A stretch of DNA of 64,000 nucleotides. It comes from JAENVT01 sp039931555. Its GTDB lineage: Bacteria > Actinomycetota > Acidimicrobiia > Acidimicrobiales > Ilumatobacteraceae. The first letter of the stretch is position 1; each line of letters starts with the position of its first letter. The notes beneath the pieces are model-generated. The model saw only the letters and a list, made by a program, of their open reading frames with translations, was not told where the DNA came from and made no database searches. Both the position numbers and the translations under genes were made by a program. The DNA lies in assembly GCA_039931555.1 (NCBI GenBank), contig JBDTRP010000141.1, forward strand, positions 23,977-87,976, written 5' to 3'. Positions 52,438-62,122 of this stretch are shown in pieces.

Positions 52438-53784
52438 ATGATTGATCGACAAGTTCTGCGAGCTAGACACGCTGAAGAGGAACAGCACTTCATCGCCACC
52501 CATCCTCGCTCCGCGGTGCTGGCCAAAGAGGCTCAGGCCAACCTGCTGGGCGGCGTGCCCATGGCGTGGATGACCCGCTGGCCAGGTTCGTTCCCGGTGT
52601 TCTTCGACACCGCCCACGGCGCCCACTTCACCGACGCCGACGAACTCGACTACATCGACTTCTGCCTCGGCGACACCGGCGCGATGACCGGGCACGGCCT
52701 CAGCCAGGTCGCTGACGCATTGCACGCGCAGGCCAGCCGGGGCATCACCACGATGTTGCCGTCGGTCGACGCCGCGTGGGTCGGCGCCGAGCTCTCCAGG
52801 CGGTTCGGCCTGCCGGTCTGGCAGATGGCGATGACCGCCACCGATGCCAACCGTTTCGTGTTGCGGTTCGCCCGCCATCTCACCGGCCGACCCAAGGTGC
52901 TGGTCTTCGATTGGTGCTACCACGGCTCGGTCGACGAGGCATTGGCCACTCTCGACGCTGACGGTCGAACGGTGCAGCGGCCGGGCAACATCGGTGCGGC
53001 CTTCGATCCATCGTCCACCACCGTCGTCGTGCCGTTCAACGACCTCGCCACGCTGGAAGCCGCCCTGGCCGTTGGCGACATCGCCTGCGTGCTCGCCGAG
53101 CCGGCACTGACCAACATCGGCATCGTCATGCCCGACACCGGCTTTCACGACGCACTGCGCCGGCTGACGCGCCAGTACGGCACGTTGCTGGTGATCGACG
53201 AGACCCACACGATCTGCGTCGGACCCGGCGGCGCGACGGCAGCATGGGCCCTCGAGCCCGACTTCTTCGTGATCGGAAAGACCATCGGCGGCGGCATGCC
53301 CGCCGCTGCCTATGGCATGACTCGCGAGATCGCCGAGACACTGGGGCCGATCATCGCGTCGAATGCCGTCGACGTCAGCGGTGTCGGTGGCACGCTCACG
53401 GGCAACGCCCTGGCCCTCGCCGCGGTGCGTGCCACGCTCAGCTCCGCGCTGCGCGACCAGGACTTCGCCCACATGATCCCGCTGGCGACGGCATGGGCCG
53501 CGGGCGTGCAGGCGACCATCGATCGCCACGACCTGCCTTGGCACGTGCAGCAACTCGGTGGCCGTGCCGAGTACTGGTTCTGCCCGCCGCCACGCGACGG
53601 CGCCGCGGCCGCAGCTGCAGTCGATGACGAGCTCGATGCCTTCATGCATCTGTGGGCGATCAATCGCGGCATCTTGCTGACGCCGTTCCACAACATGGCG
53701 CTGATGTCGCCACACCACACCTCGGCCGATGTCGAGGCACACACCGAGGTGTTCGCCGCCGCCGTGGAAGCATTGATGTCGTGA
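52438..53784 (+). CDS. Class III aminotransferase, third copy
   Basis: 448 residues. PLP residues: LLVIDETHTICVGPGG (Asp) and FVIGKTIGGGMPAAAYG (Lys). It resembles glutamate-1-semialdehyde aminomutases (YIDFCLGDTGAMTGHG near the front) but the phosphate-binding region reads MTATDANRFVLRFAR, with A-T-D in place of the usual S-G-T-E, so substrate choice may differ. It overlaps the next gene by 4 bases. It is related to the aminotransferases at 19264 and 20810. Confidence 0.8.
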   Translation: MIDRQVLRARHAEEEQHFIATHPRSAVLAKEAQANLLGGVPMAWMTRWPGSFPVFFDTAHGAHFTDADELDYIDFCLGDTGAMTGHGLSQVADALHAQASRGITTMLPSVDAAWVGAELSRRFGLPVWQMAMTATDANRFVLRFARHLTGRPKVLVFDWCYHGSVDEALATLDADGRTVQRPGNIGAAFDPSSTTVVVPFNDLATLEAALAVGDIACVLAEPALTNIGIVMPDTGFHDALRRLTRQYGTLLVIDETHTICVGPGGATAAWALEPDFFVIGKTIGGGMPAAAYGMTREIAETLGPIIASNAVDVSGVGGTLTGNALALAAVRATLSSALRDQDFAHMIPLATAWAAGVQATIDRHDLPWHVQQLGGRAEYWFCPPPRDGAAAAAAVDDELDAFMHLWAINRGILLTPFHNMALMSPHHTSADVEAHTEVFAAAVEALMS

Positions 53785-54563
53785 ACCTTGCCGGACAGGT
53801 CGCCGTCGTCACCGGTGCAGGTGGCCCAGGCGGCATCGGATTCGCCAGCGCCAGGTCGCTCGCCTTCGATGGCGCACACGTCGTGCTGGCCTCGACGACC
53901 GATCGCATCAACGAGCGCGTCGCCGAGCTGCGGGCCTTGGGGTACGCAGCGACCGGCTTCGTCGGCGACCTGATGGCCGCGGGGGTTGCCGACGATCTGG
54001 TCGCCACCGCGCTCCGCGTCGCCGACCGCATCGACATCTGCGTCAACAACGCCGGGATGGTAGCTGTCGGCATCGAGCCCGTCAGCCGGGCCACCACCGA
54101 AGTCACCGATCCGGAATGGGACGACAGCCTGCGCCGCAACCTCACCACCTGCTTCGCCGTCACCCGCGCCTGCATCGCGCCGATGCGCGAGCGCCAGTAT
54201 GGACGGATCGTCAACGTTGCATCGACTTCTGGGCCTGTCCAAGCCTTCCTCGGTGATCCCGGGTACCACGCGGCCAAGGCCGGGATGATCGGCTTGACCA
54301 GGGCGATCGCCCTCGAAGTTGCCGACGCCGGCATCACGGTCAACGCCGTCTCACCGGGCTGGATCTCCACCGGGACGCAGTTGACGATCGAACAGACCGC
54401 CGGAAGCTACACGCCGCTCGGGCGCAGCGGTACGCCCGACGAGGTCGCCGCGGCAGTTCGATTCCTCGCCGACCCCAGCGCCAGCTTCATCACCGCACAG
54501 CAGATCGTGGTCGACGGCGGCAACTCGTTGCCGGAGGATCGCTCGTGGCGCCCGTCGCGCTGA
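53781..54563 (+). CDS. Short-chain dehydrogenase/reductase, first of two
   Basis: 260 residues from a GTG at 53781. It has VVTGAGGPGGIGFASARSL as the cofactor motif, NNAG (CVNNAGMVAVG), and the catalytic Y-x3-K in YHAAKAGMIGLTRAI. The acidic residue expected after beta-2 for NAD use is not clear, as it reads LASTTDRIN. The last 19 bases overlap the second SDR gene. Confidence 0.85.
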   Translation: MNLAGQVAVVTGAGGPGGIGFASARSLAFDGAHVVLASTTDRINERVAELRALGYAATGFVGDLMAAGVADDLVATALRVADRIDICVNNAGMVAVGIEPVSRATTEVTDPEWDDSLRRNLTTCFAVTRACIAPMRERQYGRIVNVASTSGPVQAFLGDPGYHAAKAGMIGLTRAIALEVADAGITVNAVSPGWISTGTQLTIEQTAGSYTPLGRSGTPDEVAAAVRFLADPSASFITAQQIVVDGGNSLPEDRSWRPSR

Positions 54564-55279
54564 TCACCGGTGCTTCCGGCGGCATCGGCGGGGCAACGGC
54601 GGCGCGTTTCGTGAATGGTGGTTGGCGGGTTGTGGCAATCGATCTTCGGGCCGGCGAGTCGAGCGCCGACCTGTTGCACATCGCAGCCGACCTTTCTGAC
54701 GTCGAGCAATGCCGCCGCGTCGTTGCCGAGGCAATCGCCTGGGCAGGCCGGCTGGACGCCGTCGTCAACGCCGCCGGGGTATGGACCGAGGGGCCGAGCG
54801 CCGAAACCACCGAACACGAGTGGGATCGTGTGATCGACGTCAACCTGAAGGCGTTGTACTTCGTGTGCTCGGCGGCCATCCCGCATCTGGCGATCTCACG
54901 GGGTTGCATCATCAACATGTCGTCCGATGCCGGCGTGCAGGGCAATGCCGGCGCCGCCGTGTACTGCGCGTCGAAAGGTGGAGTGTCGAACCTCACCCGA
55001 GCCCTTGCGCTCGAGCTCGCGCCGGCCGGTATCCGAGTCAACGCCGTCTGCCCCGGCGACGTCGATTCGCCGATGCTGCGCGGCCAGGCCGCAGCGAGCG
55101 CTGACCCGTCCGCCTACCTCGACAAGCTGTTGCGCGGCTACCCACAGGGAGCGACCGCGCGATTCATCGAACCGGCGGAGATCGCCGAGCTCATCTGGTT
55201 CCTCGCCCAGCCGTCGGCAACGGCGATCACCGGCACCAACATCTCCATCGACTTCGGCCTCTCGGCCGGCATCACGTGA
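54545..55279 (+). CDS. Short-chain dehydrogenase/reductase, second of two
   Basis: 244 residues from a GTG at 54545. Cofactor motif LITGASGGIGGATAARF, then VVAIDLR with an Asp that suits NAD(H); VNAAG instead of NNAG; catalytic YCASKGGVSNLTRAL. It ends GTNISIDFGLSAGIT. The pair of SDRs after an aminotransferase suggests oxidation or reduction of a carbonyl made from an amine. GTGA overlap with the Lrp gene. Confidence 0.85.
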   Translation: MAPVALITGASGGIGGATAARFVNGGWRVVAIDLRAGESSADLLHIAADLSDVEQCRRVVAEAIAWAGRLDAVVNAAGVWTEGPSAETTEHEWDRVIDVNLKALYFVCSAAIPHLAISRGCIINMSSDAGVQGNAGAAVYCASKGGVSNLTRALALELAPAGIRVNAVCPGDVDSPMLRGQAAASADPSAYLDKLLRGYPQGATARFIEPAEIAELIWFLAQPSATAITGTNISIDFGLSAGIT

Positions 55280-55728
55280 CCAGCCCACTCGACGACACCG
55301 ATCGCCTGCTGATCGAGGCATTGCAGCACGATGGTCGGGCCAGTTACGCCGATCTCGCCGAGCTCGTCAACCTCTCCCCTGCGGCCACCCGGTTGCGGGT
55401 GCAACGCCTGCTCGACACGGGCGTCGTCAAGGTCGTCGGCGTCACCGACCCACTGGCGCTCGGCTATCCCGTGATGGCCGCGCTCGGCGTGCGCGTCGAG
55501 CGCAACGTTCGCGATGTCGCAGATCGGATCGCCGACATCGCCGGGGTGATCTATGTGGTGTTCACCTCCGGCTCGTTCGATCTCCTCGTCGAGGTCGTAT
55601 GTGAGGACTCGGCGCTGCTGCTGACCGTGATCGACGGCGAGATCCGCGCCATCGACGGTGTTCGCAGCGTGGAGAGCTTCACGTACTTCGGCATCCACAC
55701 TCATCGGTTCGTCTGGGGCGCCCGCTGA
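55276..55728 (+). CDS. Lrp/AsnC family regulator
   Basis: 150 residues. The N-terminal HTH is LDDTDRLLIEALQHDGRASY with LAELVNLSPAATRLRVQRLL as the recognition part; the C-terminal RAM domain (VMAALGVRVERNVRDVADRI, GSFDLLVEVVCED) binds amino acids or related effectors. It is the last gene of the overlapping four-gene operon and probably controls it in response to its substrate or product. Confidence 0.88.
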   Translation: MTSPLDDTDRLLIEALQHDGRASYADLAELVNLSPAATRLRVQRLLDTGVVKVVGVTDPLALGYPVMAALGVRVERNVRDVADRIADIAGVIYVVFTSGSFDLLVEVVCEDSALLLTVIDGEIRAIDGVRSVESFTYFGIHTHRFVWGAR

Positions 55729-55791
55729 AACGTCGAACCGCGCCGTCGATCCTGATCGAACGCACCGTCGCGGATGTGGCCGGGTTGTATC

Positions 55792-55808
55792 ACTGACGCA
55801 GAGTCAGT
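55792..55808. terminator. Hairpin between convergent genes
   Basis: ACTGAC/GTCAGT with a 5-base loop, overlapping the stop of the small membrane protein. It could end transcripts from either side, though its stem is short. Its arms resemble the 20691 operator half-site, probably by chance. Confidence 0.35.
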
Positions 55809-55998
55809 CGGGCGGCGACTTCAGCTTGAGGTAGATCGTCAACAGGCCGAGCAGCACCGCCACGATCACCACTGTGCGGAACAACCACAGGATCGTGCCG
55901 ATGACGAAGTGGAACAGGAACAGGACCACGATGGCGACGATCACGTAGCCGAGGAGCGTCGCCAGCACCGAGCGGGCACCGCTTGGCTGTGTCGACAT
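55804..55998 (-). CDS. Small membrane protein, 64 residues
   Basis: The start MSTQPSGARS is at 55998. Two adjacent hydrophobic helices follow (LLGYVIVAIVVLFLFHFVIG and LFRTVVIVAVLLGLLTIYL), ending with KLKSPPD. No family is recognised; the form is common among small actinobacterial membrane proteins of unknown role. It lies between the Lrp gene (convergent) and the aldehyde dehydrogenase gene (same strand, 136 bases upstream). Confidence 0.6.
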   Translation of the reverse strand: MSTQPSGARSVLATLLGYVIVAIVVLFLFHFVIGTILWLFRTVVIVAVLLGLLTIYLKLKSPPD

Positions 55999-56134
55999 GC
56001 TCGGAGTATGCCAGCGGAAGTCGCACGTCACGCGCCAACCGGCGATCAGTGGGCCGGCGGCAGCGACCCCGAGGCAAGATCGGCCTTCATGTCTCACGAG
56101 GTCATTGTGACGGAGGCCGTGACGGATCCTGCGC

Positions 56135-57565
56135 TCACGACGGGGCGACGTAGCCCATGATCGCCTTGGTCTCCAGGAACTCTTCCATCCCGAACTCGCC
56201 CCACTCGCGACCGTTGCCCGACTGCTTGTAGCCCCCGAACGGGGCGTTGAGATCGCCGCGGGCGCCGTTCAGGTGCACGTTGCCGGTGCGGATCCGCCGC
56301 GCCATCGCTTTGGCACGATCGCTTCCGCCGGAGATGTAGCCCGACAGTCCATAGGCGCTGTCGTTGGCGATGCGCACCGCGTCGTCATCGTCGTCGTAGC
56401 CGATCATCACGAGCACCGGACCGAAGATCTCCTCACGAGCGATCGTCATCTCGTTCGACACGTGAGAGAACACGGTGGGTTTCACGAAGTAGCCGGTTTC
56501 GAGTCCGTCCGGCTTGCCGGGCCCGCCAACCTGCAGTGTTGCCCCCTCCGAGATGCCCTTCTCGATCAGCTGTTGGATGCGGTTGTACTGCACTCCCGAC
56601 ACCACCGGACCGATCTTGCTGGCATCGTCCTTCGGGTCGCCGACCACGACGTTCTTGGCGGCGTCGGCGGCGATGGCTGCGGCTTCGTCCATGCGCGACG
56701 CGGGAACGAGCATGCGGCTCGGAGCGCTGCACGACTGACCGGAGTTGTTGCACATCGTGGCCACGTCGCGGGCGATCACCGTTGCGAAATCGGCATCGTC
56801 GAGGATGATGTTGGCCGACTTGCCACCAAGCTCCTGGGCGACGCGCTTGACTGTCGGCGCTGCGGCCCGAGCAACCTCGACGCCGGCGCGCGTCGACCCG
56901 GTGAACGACACCATGTCGACGTCGGGATGCGACGACAGCGGCGAGCCGACGTTGACGCCATCGCCGTTGACGAGGTTGAAGACACCCGCAGGGACGCCCG
57001 CTTCATCGAGGATCTCCGTGAACAAGATCGCGTTCAGCGGCGCAACCTCGGACGGCTTCAGCACCATCGTGCAACCTGCGGCCAAGGCCGGCGCGACCTT
57101 GCATGCGATCTGGTTGAGCGGCCAGTTCCACGGCGTGATCAATGCGCACACCCCGATCGGCTCGCGGACGACCAGCGTCGTGCCCAGTTCCTTCTCGAAC
57201 TCGTACTCGGCCAACACGTTGCGTGCAGCCATGAAGTGACCGACGCCCGCTGTCGCCTGCGACCGTTGCGCCATCCACACCGGCGCGCCGACTTCCTGGC
57301 TGATGAGATCGCCCATCTCGGTGATGTGTGTCTTGTAGACCTCGATGATGCGGTCGAGCAATGCCAGGCGCTCCTCCCGGCTGGTCACCGAGAACGTCGC
57401 GAAGGCTGTCTTCGCCGCGGCCACGGCAGCGTCGACATCGTCGGCACCACCCATCGCAATCGTGTCGATCACTTCCTCGGTCGCCGGGTTGACGACTTCG
57501 AGGGTCTCGCCGGTCAGGGGCGCAACCCATTGCCCATTGATGTAGAACTGCCTGGCGTGGTCCAC
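56135..57565 (-). CDS. Aldehyde dehydrogenase (NAD(P)-dependent)
   Basis: 476 residues. Catalytic Cys is in NNSGQSCSAPSRM, the general-base Glu in ELGGKSAN, and the NAD site in ITPWNWPLNQIACKV and SFTGSTRAGVEVA. The end FGGYKQSGNGREWGEFGMEE is typical. The substrate is not set by sequence; the nearby aminotransferase/SDR operon could supply an aldehyde. A single gene on the minus strand. Confidence 0.92.
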   Translation of the reverse strand: MDHARQFYINGQWVAPLTGETLEVVNPATEEVIDTIAMGGADDVDAAVAAAKTAFATFSVTSREERLALLDRIIEVYKTHITEMGDLISQEVGAPVWMAQRSQATAGVGHFMAARNVLAEYEFEKELGTTLVVREPIGVCALITPWNWPLNQIACKVAPALAAGCTMVLKPSEVAPLNAILFTEILDEAGVPAGVFNLVNGDGVNVGSPLSSHPDVDMVSFTGSTRAGVEVARAAAPTVKRVAQELGGKSANIILDDADFATVIARDVATMCNNSGQSCSAPSRMLVPASRMDEAAAIAADAAKNVVVGDPKDDASKIGPVVSGVQYNRIQQLIEKGISEGATLQVGGPGKPDGLETGYFVKPTVFSHVSNEMTIAREEIFGPVLVMIGYDDDDDAVRIANDSAYGLSGYISGGSDRAKAMARRIRTGNVHLNGARGDLNAPFGGYKQSGNGREWGEFGMEEFLETKAIMGYVAPS

Positions 57566-57687
57566 AGTGTCTCCTCGTTCGACGGTGCCGGTCGATGTTA
57601 TGCCCCTGGCGCTTCGTCATTCCGATCGTCGCCGGGCAAACGATGCGAGCCCTGCTGGCGCACTCGGAAAGCCTGATGCGGTCGCCG

Positions 57688-58866
57688 TCACGAACCACAC
57701 GCGTTTGCCACGAAGTCGTCGGTCGCACGTGACTCGATGACCCTCGCCGCCTCGGCGTGGAGGCGCGCCCGACGAGTGGGCTCGATCTCGGCGAGAACAC
57801 TCTGTCGCTCGAACGGGTGAGCGAACTCGATCAGTCGACCCCAGCCGAAGACGCCGATGTCGGTGAGCGAGTCGGCAAGGCGGCCGACCTCCTCCGAGGT
57901 GCGCCCCGCCACTGCAGCGACGACCCGGTGGTCGGCCGTGCCCAGCACCGAGGCGACCTCGACCAGGTCGCGTGCGCCGTCGGGCAACCCGGTAGTTCTG
58001 GTCATCACCCATTGGGCCACGACGGGCGAATGCAGGTGCTCGACATCCGCCCCGGCAAGATCATCGGCGACAACTCCGATCTGGTCGAGCGTGGCGACCA
58101 ACTGCGCGAGTAGGAACGGATTGCCCCCGGTGAGGCGGTGAGCGGCGGCAACGACGGAGGTGGCGCAGTGCGCACCCGCATGCTCGTCGATCATGGCTCT
58201 GCTGGCTTCGACCGAGAGGGGCTGCATGACGAATCGGCGACTCACCTGGCTGAGGGCCAGAGCGCCGTTGGCCGCACTGACCATCCCGTTCTGCGTCGTC
58301 CGCATGGTCAGCACCAGATGCATCGATGCGGTGCGGCGCCGTCGGGCGACAAACCGCAAGAACCCGAGTGACATCGGGTCTGCCCAATTGATGTCGTCGA
58401 CACCGATCATCGCGGTGCCGCGCCCCGACGTCTCGAGCAGCACGAGCAGGCTCTCGTAGACGTCGAGCGGGTCGTCGACCGAACTGAAGTCGTGTCGAAG
58501 CACACTTCGTGCGAGATCGGTGCCATCGAGCGTCGGTTCGCTCGCCGCCGCCGCATTGTCGAGCAAGGAGTCGAAACACGCGCGAACCACGCCGAACGGC
58601 GTGGCACTGTCGGCCACGTCGCAATGGGCGACGGCGACGCGAGCGCCGAGCGATCTCGCCATCTCCAGGGCCGCGTCGAGCGCCGCCGACTTGCCACTGC
58701 CTGGCGGCCCCTCGATGATCGTCGGGACGGCGGGATGCGCCGATGTGCCGTCGAGGATCTGATGGAGTTCGGCAAACATCGCGTCGCGTTCCAACAGTCG
58801 TGGCCCAGTTCCATCACGACATGCGCGGCGATGATCGCCGGCACGTGCCTCCGCTTGGTGAGTCAT
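57688..58866 (-). CDS. AAA-family ATPase, truncated LuxR/MalT-type regulator
   Basis: 392 residues from the ATG at 58864-58866. Walker A is IIEGPPGSGKSAALDAAL and Walker B AMIGVDDINWADPMSL, followed by RRFVMQPLSVEASRAMIDEH and LTGGNPFLLAQLV. These are the N-terminal ATPase of large LuxR regulators (usually 850-950 residues). The frame stops after RRARLHAEAARVIESRATDD, just where the TPR part should begin; the TPR and C-terminal LuxR helix-turn-helix are absent. Sequence downstream to 57566 does not supply them in any frame I can see. It is either a deletion product or a stand-alone signalling ATPase. Confidence 0.7.
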   Translation of the reverse strand: MTHQAEARAGDHRRACRDGTGPRLLERDAMFAELHQILDGTSAHPAVPTIIEGPPGSGKSAALDAALEMARSLGARVAVAHCDVADSATPFGVVRACFDSLLDNAAAASEPTLDGTDLARSVLRHDFSSVDDPLDVYESLLVLLETSGRGTAMIGVDDINWADPMSLGFLRFVARRRRTASMHLVLTMRTTQNGMVSAANGALALSQVSRRFVMQPLSVEASRAMIDEHAGAHCATSVVAAAHRLTGGNPFLLAQLVATLDQIGVVADDLAGADVEHLHSPVVAQWVMTRTTGLPDGARDLVEVASVLGTADHRVVAAVAGRTSEEVGRLADSLTDIGVFGWGRLIEFAHPFERQSVLAEIEPTRRARLHAEAARVIESRATDDFVANACGS

Positions 58867-59181
58867 TCGTCCCTGGAGCACTGCGGCAACGATGCGGCCT
58901 CGGGCCTTGCCACAACCTGAAGGATCCTGAAGATCGCTTCAGGAAGGCGCCAGCCGTCGTCGGCTCGTCGGGCGCGCGATCGACACTCCACGCGGTCAGA
59001 GCCCGACAATACGTGGCGTCGAGGGGACGTAGTGCCCTTGTTCTCATGCCACGTCGGCACCATCGTTGCAGGTAGAGCTATGAATGAATGAGATGTGCAT
59101 GCGCTGCAGTGACCCACGAGGCGGGAATTCGACGGCAGCGGGACACCGCTGCCGCGTCGACGCGACACGGCACTGGGCGAC
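58867..59181. other. Intergenic region between divergent genes
   Basis: About 315 bases. I see no gene, RNA or strong hairpin. AT-rich TAGAGCTATGAATGAATGAG near 59075-59094 may contain the promoter for the GGDEF-EAL gene. Confidence 0.4.
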
Positions 59182-61464
59182 ATGAACAGCTCCAACCCGA
59201 TGTCCAGGCGAGTCCCATGGTTGACGTCCTTCGCGTTCGTGATGGTCATCGCCACGCACGCGATCGGAGTGCTGCAGGGCATCACCTTCCCCCTCGTGAT
59301 CGTCGGCGCTCTCGTGTGCGCCTGCCTCGGCCTCCGCATCAACCGCCCGAAGCTGTGGTGGCCGTGGTGGATGTTGGTCTTCACCGGGGTGCTCTGGGGC
59401 ATCGCCGGGGTCGTCCGCGAGGCAACCGGAGCGACCGGCAACCTCACATCCAGTCGGTCGTTGCTGCCCGATCTGTTCGCCCTTCCCGGCTACGCGCTGT
59501 TCGCGATCGCCCTCTATGGCCTGCTGCGGGCTCGCCGCGGCCCCGAGGACAGCGGTGCGCAACTCGACGGGATCATGCTCGGGACGGGTGCCTTACTGCT
59601 CGTCAACGAATTGCTGGTCGAGCCCACGTTGCGAATCCACGGTGCGTGGCTGATGGCCCGGATCGCGATTGCGATCTACCCGGCGATCTCGATGTGCCTT
59701 CTCGTCCTGGCTGCCAGGCTGGCCTTCTCGTCGTGGCAGCCTTCGCCGGCCTTCTCGTTGATTCTCGTCGGTACAGCGTTTCTGCTCGTCGGCGACGTCT
59801 TCTTCGCACTCGGCGACGCCGGCTGGATCGTCGTCAACGAGCGACTGCTCGAGGTCCCATACCTATTGGTGCCTGCAACAATCGGAACGGCGGCCCTCCT
59901 CCCCTCGATGGACCTGATCGATCGGCCTGCACAGCGCCCGCGCCGTTCAATCGGTCGAGGTCGGCTGATCGCGGTCGGGGCAGCGCTCTTTGCCCCCGTT
60001 GCGGTCATCGCCATCCGAGAGGTCTCGCTGGCCCGATCGGTGACGGCGTTGATCTGCTTCGTGCTGGCGGTGTCGGCGATGCTGCGCGTTGCAAGAGCGA
60101 TGAAGGAGCAGGCCGAGTTCGCCGCCAAGCTCGCCCACCAAGCGACGCACGACGACCTGACCGGCCTGCCCAACCGAACGTTGATCGTCAACAAACTCGA
60201 CGTGTTGCGTGCCGACTCGCAACGTACCGGTCAGCCCCTCGCGCTGATGTTCCTCGACCTCGATCAGTTCAAGCTCGTCAACGACTCGATGGGTCACGCG
60301 CTCGGTGACGAGTTGTTGGTCCAGGCCGGACGCCGAATCGGCAAGGCCGTTCGGAGCGGCGACCTGGTCGGGCGCATCTCGGGCGACGAGTTTCTGATCG
60401 TCGCCGACGGGCTCGACGCCTCCGGAGCCACGTCGCTGGCTGACCGGATCAGGCGGGTGCTCAGCGCGCCGTTCCTGCTCGCCTCGGGCGAGGTGTTCGT
60501 CACCGCATCGATCGGCATCGCCGTCTCGTACGGCTCGGAGCTCGACGACGCGGCAACGCTGATCCGCGATGCCGACACCGCGATGTATCGCTCCAAGGAC
60601 GCCGGCCGCAACGCCGTCACGGTGTTCGATGTGTCGATGCTGGAGCGCGTCGCCAAGCGGGTCGAGCTGGAGCGAGCCATCCGTCGGGCGTTGTCGGCGA
60701 ACGAGATCGTCGCCTACTACCAACCGCTCGTTCAGTTGCCGAGCGGAAACGTGATCGGGTTCGAGGCGCTCGCTCGGTGGAACGACGGCGAGAAGATGAT
60801 CGAACCGTCGGAGTTCATCGCGGTCGCCGAGGAATGTGGTCTGATCGTCCCGCTGGGCGCAAGGATGCTCGACGAGGCGTGCCGCAACCTGGCGTACTGG
60901 CGACGCACGATTCCGGGCGGCGAGCACCTCTACATGTCGGTCAACCTCTCGCCCCGCCAGGTTCGCGAGAGCGACATCGTCGACACGGTCGCCGAGACGC
61001 TCCAGCGCCATGACCTCCCTGGCGACGCGCTGTGGTTGGAGATCACCGAGAACGTGATGATGGAGGATTCCGTCTCGACCGCCGGCGTGCTGATCAGCCT
61101 GCGATCACTCGGCGTCCGCCTGTCGGTCGACGACTTCGGCACCGGCTTCTCGTCACTGTCGACCCTCAAGCGGTTCCCGGTCTCCGGCGTGAAGATCGAC
61201 CGCTCGTTCGTGTCGGGGCTCGGCCATCACCAGAGCGATTCGTCGTTGGTGGCCGCGATCCTGGCGATGGCGTCAGCGCTGCAGCTGGTGACCATCGCCG
61301 AGGGTGTCGAGACACCCGAGCAGGCCAATCAGTTGTTCGAGCTCGGCTGCGACGTCGGTCAGGGGTATCTGTTCTCGATGGCTGTGCCGTTCGAAGAGAT
61401 TCCCTCGACCGTCGCCCGACTGGGAGTCCCCGGGCACACGGATCTGGGGATCCGAGTGCCCTGA
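59182..61464 (+). CDS. Membrane-bound GGDEF-EAL cyclic-di-GMP protein
   Basis: 760 residues. Residues 1-310 hold about nine membrane segments (for example FVMVIATHAIGVLQGITFPL, FSLILVGTAFLLVGDVFFAL). Residues 325-485 are GGDEF: HDDLTGLPNRTLI, DLDQFKLVNDSMGHALGDEL and the active site RISGDEFLIV, an SGDEF form still compatible with activity. Residues 500-745 are EAL: GFEALARW, LEITENVMMED, DDFGTGFSSLSTLKRF and IAEGVETPEQA, with all metal-ligand positions present as far as can be seen. It may make or break c-di-GMP according to a membrane signal. Confidence 0.92.
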   Translation: MNSSNPMSRRVPWLTSFAFVMVIATHAIGVLQGITFPLVIVGALVCACLGLRINRPKLWWPWWMLVFTGVLWGIAGVVREATGATGNLTSSRSLLPDLFALPGYALFAIALYGLLRARRGPEDSGAQLDGIMLGTGALLLVNELLVEPTLRIHGAWLMARIAIAIYPAISMCLLVLAARLAFSSWQPSPAFSLILVGTAFLLVGDVFFALGDAGWIVVNERLLEVPYLLVPATIGTAALLPSMDLIDRPAQRPRRSIGRGRLIAVGAALFAPVAVIAIREVSLARSVTALICFVLAVSAMLRVARAMKEQAEFAAKLAHQATHDDLTGLPNRTLIVNKLDVLRADSQRTGQPLALMFLDLDQFKLVNDSMGHALGDELLVQAGRRIGKAVRSGDLVGRISGDEFLIVADGLDASGATSLADRIRRVLSAPFLLASGEVFVTASIGIAVSYGSELDDAATLIRDADTAMYRSKDAGRNAVTVFDVSMLERVAKRVELERAIRRALSANEIVAYYQPLVQLPSGNVIGFEALARWNDGEKMIEPSEFIAVAEECGLIVPLGARMLDEACRNLAYWRRTIPGGEHLYMSVNLSPRQVRESDIVDTVAETLQRHDLPGDALWLEITENVMMEDSVSTAGVLISLRSLGVRLSVDDFGTGFSSLSTLKRFPVSGVKIDRSFVSGLGHHQSDSSLVAAILAMASALQLVTIAEGVETPEQANQLFELGCDVGQGYLFSMAVPFEEIPSTVARLGVPGHTDLGIRVP

Positions 61465-61477
61465 ACGTCTCGGGGCG

Positions 61478-62122
61478 CTAGGCCCTCGGATGGTTGGGAA
61501 GCGGTTCAGGCAGCTCTGCTGCGTACCACGTCTGGCGGTCGATGACCTGCAGGCTCGACCGCGGAAAGCCGTTTGCGATCCGCTGCGCGATCTGCTCGGA
61601 GCTGAACGTGGTGCGATTGAAGTCGCATACGTCGTACACCAAGACACCGTTCGCAACGGCGACCAACTGCCACAGTTCGATGGACAGACGCCCGAACAGC
61701 GTCAGGCCACGGGTTCCCGGCACCACCATCACGAGGATGCCGAAGTAAACGGCGTTGCGCGCCGCGTGCTGCGGGTACTTCGCTCGAAGGAACGCCGGCG
61801 AGATCTGCGGCACCTCGTCGAGCCTGTTGGTGACCATCGCCAGGCCGACCGGCCTGTCGTCTTGCCACCCGACGATCTTGACGATGTTCGGGTTGCGGAA
61901 CTCGGCGAGCACCTCGTCTCGCGAATACAGGTGCTGCAGGACGGCGAGCTCGGCGAGCGGCTCGAAGTTGGTGCGGTATGCCTCCCACAACGTCTCCGCC
62001 TGATCGCCGGTGATTGACCGCTCGTGGGTGATGACGATCGAGGGCGCAGCGACGCCCGTCATCGATCGTTGTGGTGTGATGGCGATCGGTGGCGCCACCG
62101 GGGGTGATTCGAGCAATGACAT
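61478..62122 (-). CDS. Acyltransferase-like protein of unknown substrate
   Basis: 214 residues. The ATG at 62122 follows AAGGAG by five bases, which fixes the start. The first 35 residues are proline-rich (LLESPPVAPPIAITPQ). The rest, with AETLWEAYRTNFEPLAELAV, DRPVGLAMVTNRLDEVPQIS, a central GILVMVVPGTRGLTLFGRLS and YDVCDFNRTTFSSEQIAQRI, resembles GNAT folds, but the acetyl-CoA loop is not certain. Convergent with the GGDEF-EAL gene, 13 bases away. Confidence 0.6.
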   Translation of the reverse strand: MSLLESPPVAPPIAITPQRSMTGVAAPSIVITHERSITGDQAETLWEAYRTNFEPLAELAVLQHLYSRDEVLAEFRNPNIVKIVGWQDDRPVGLAMVTNRLDEVPQISPAFLRAKYPQHAARNAVYFGILVMVVPGTRGLTLFGRLSIELWQLVAVANGVLVYDVCDFNRTTFSSEQIAQRIANGFPRSSLQVIDRQTWYAAELPEPLPNHPRA

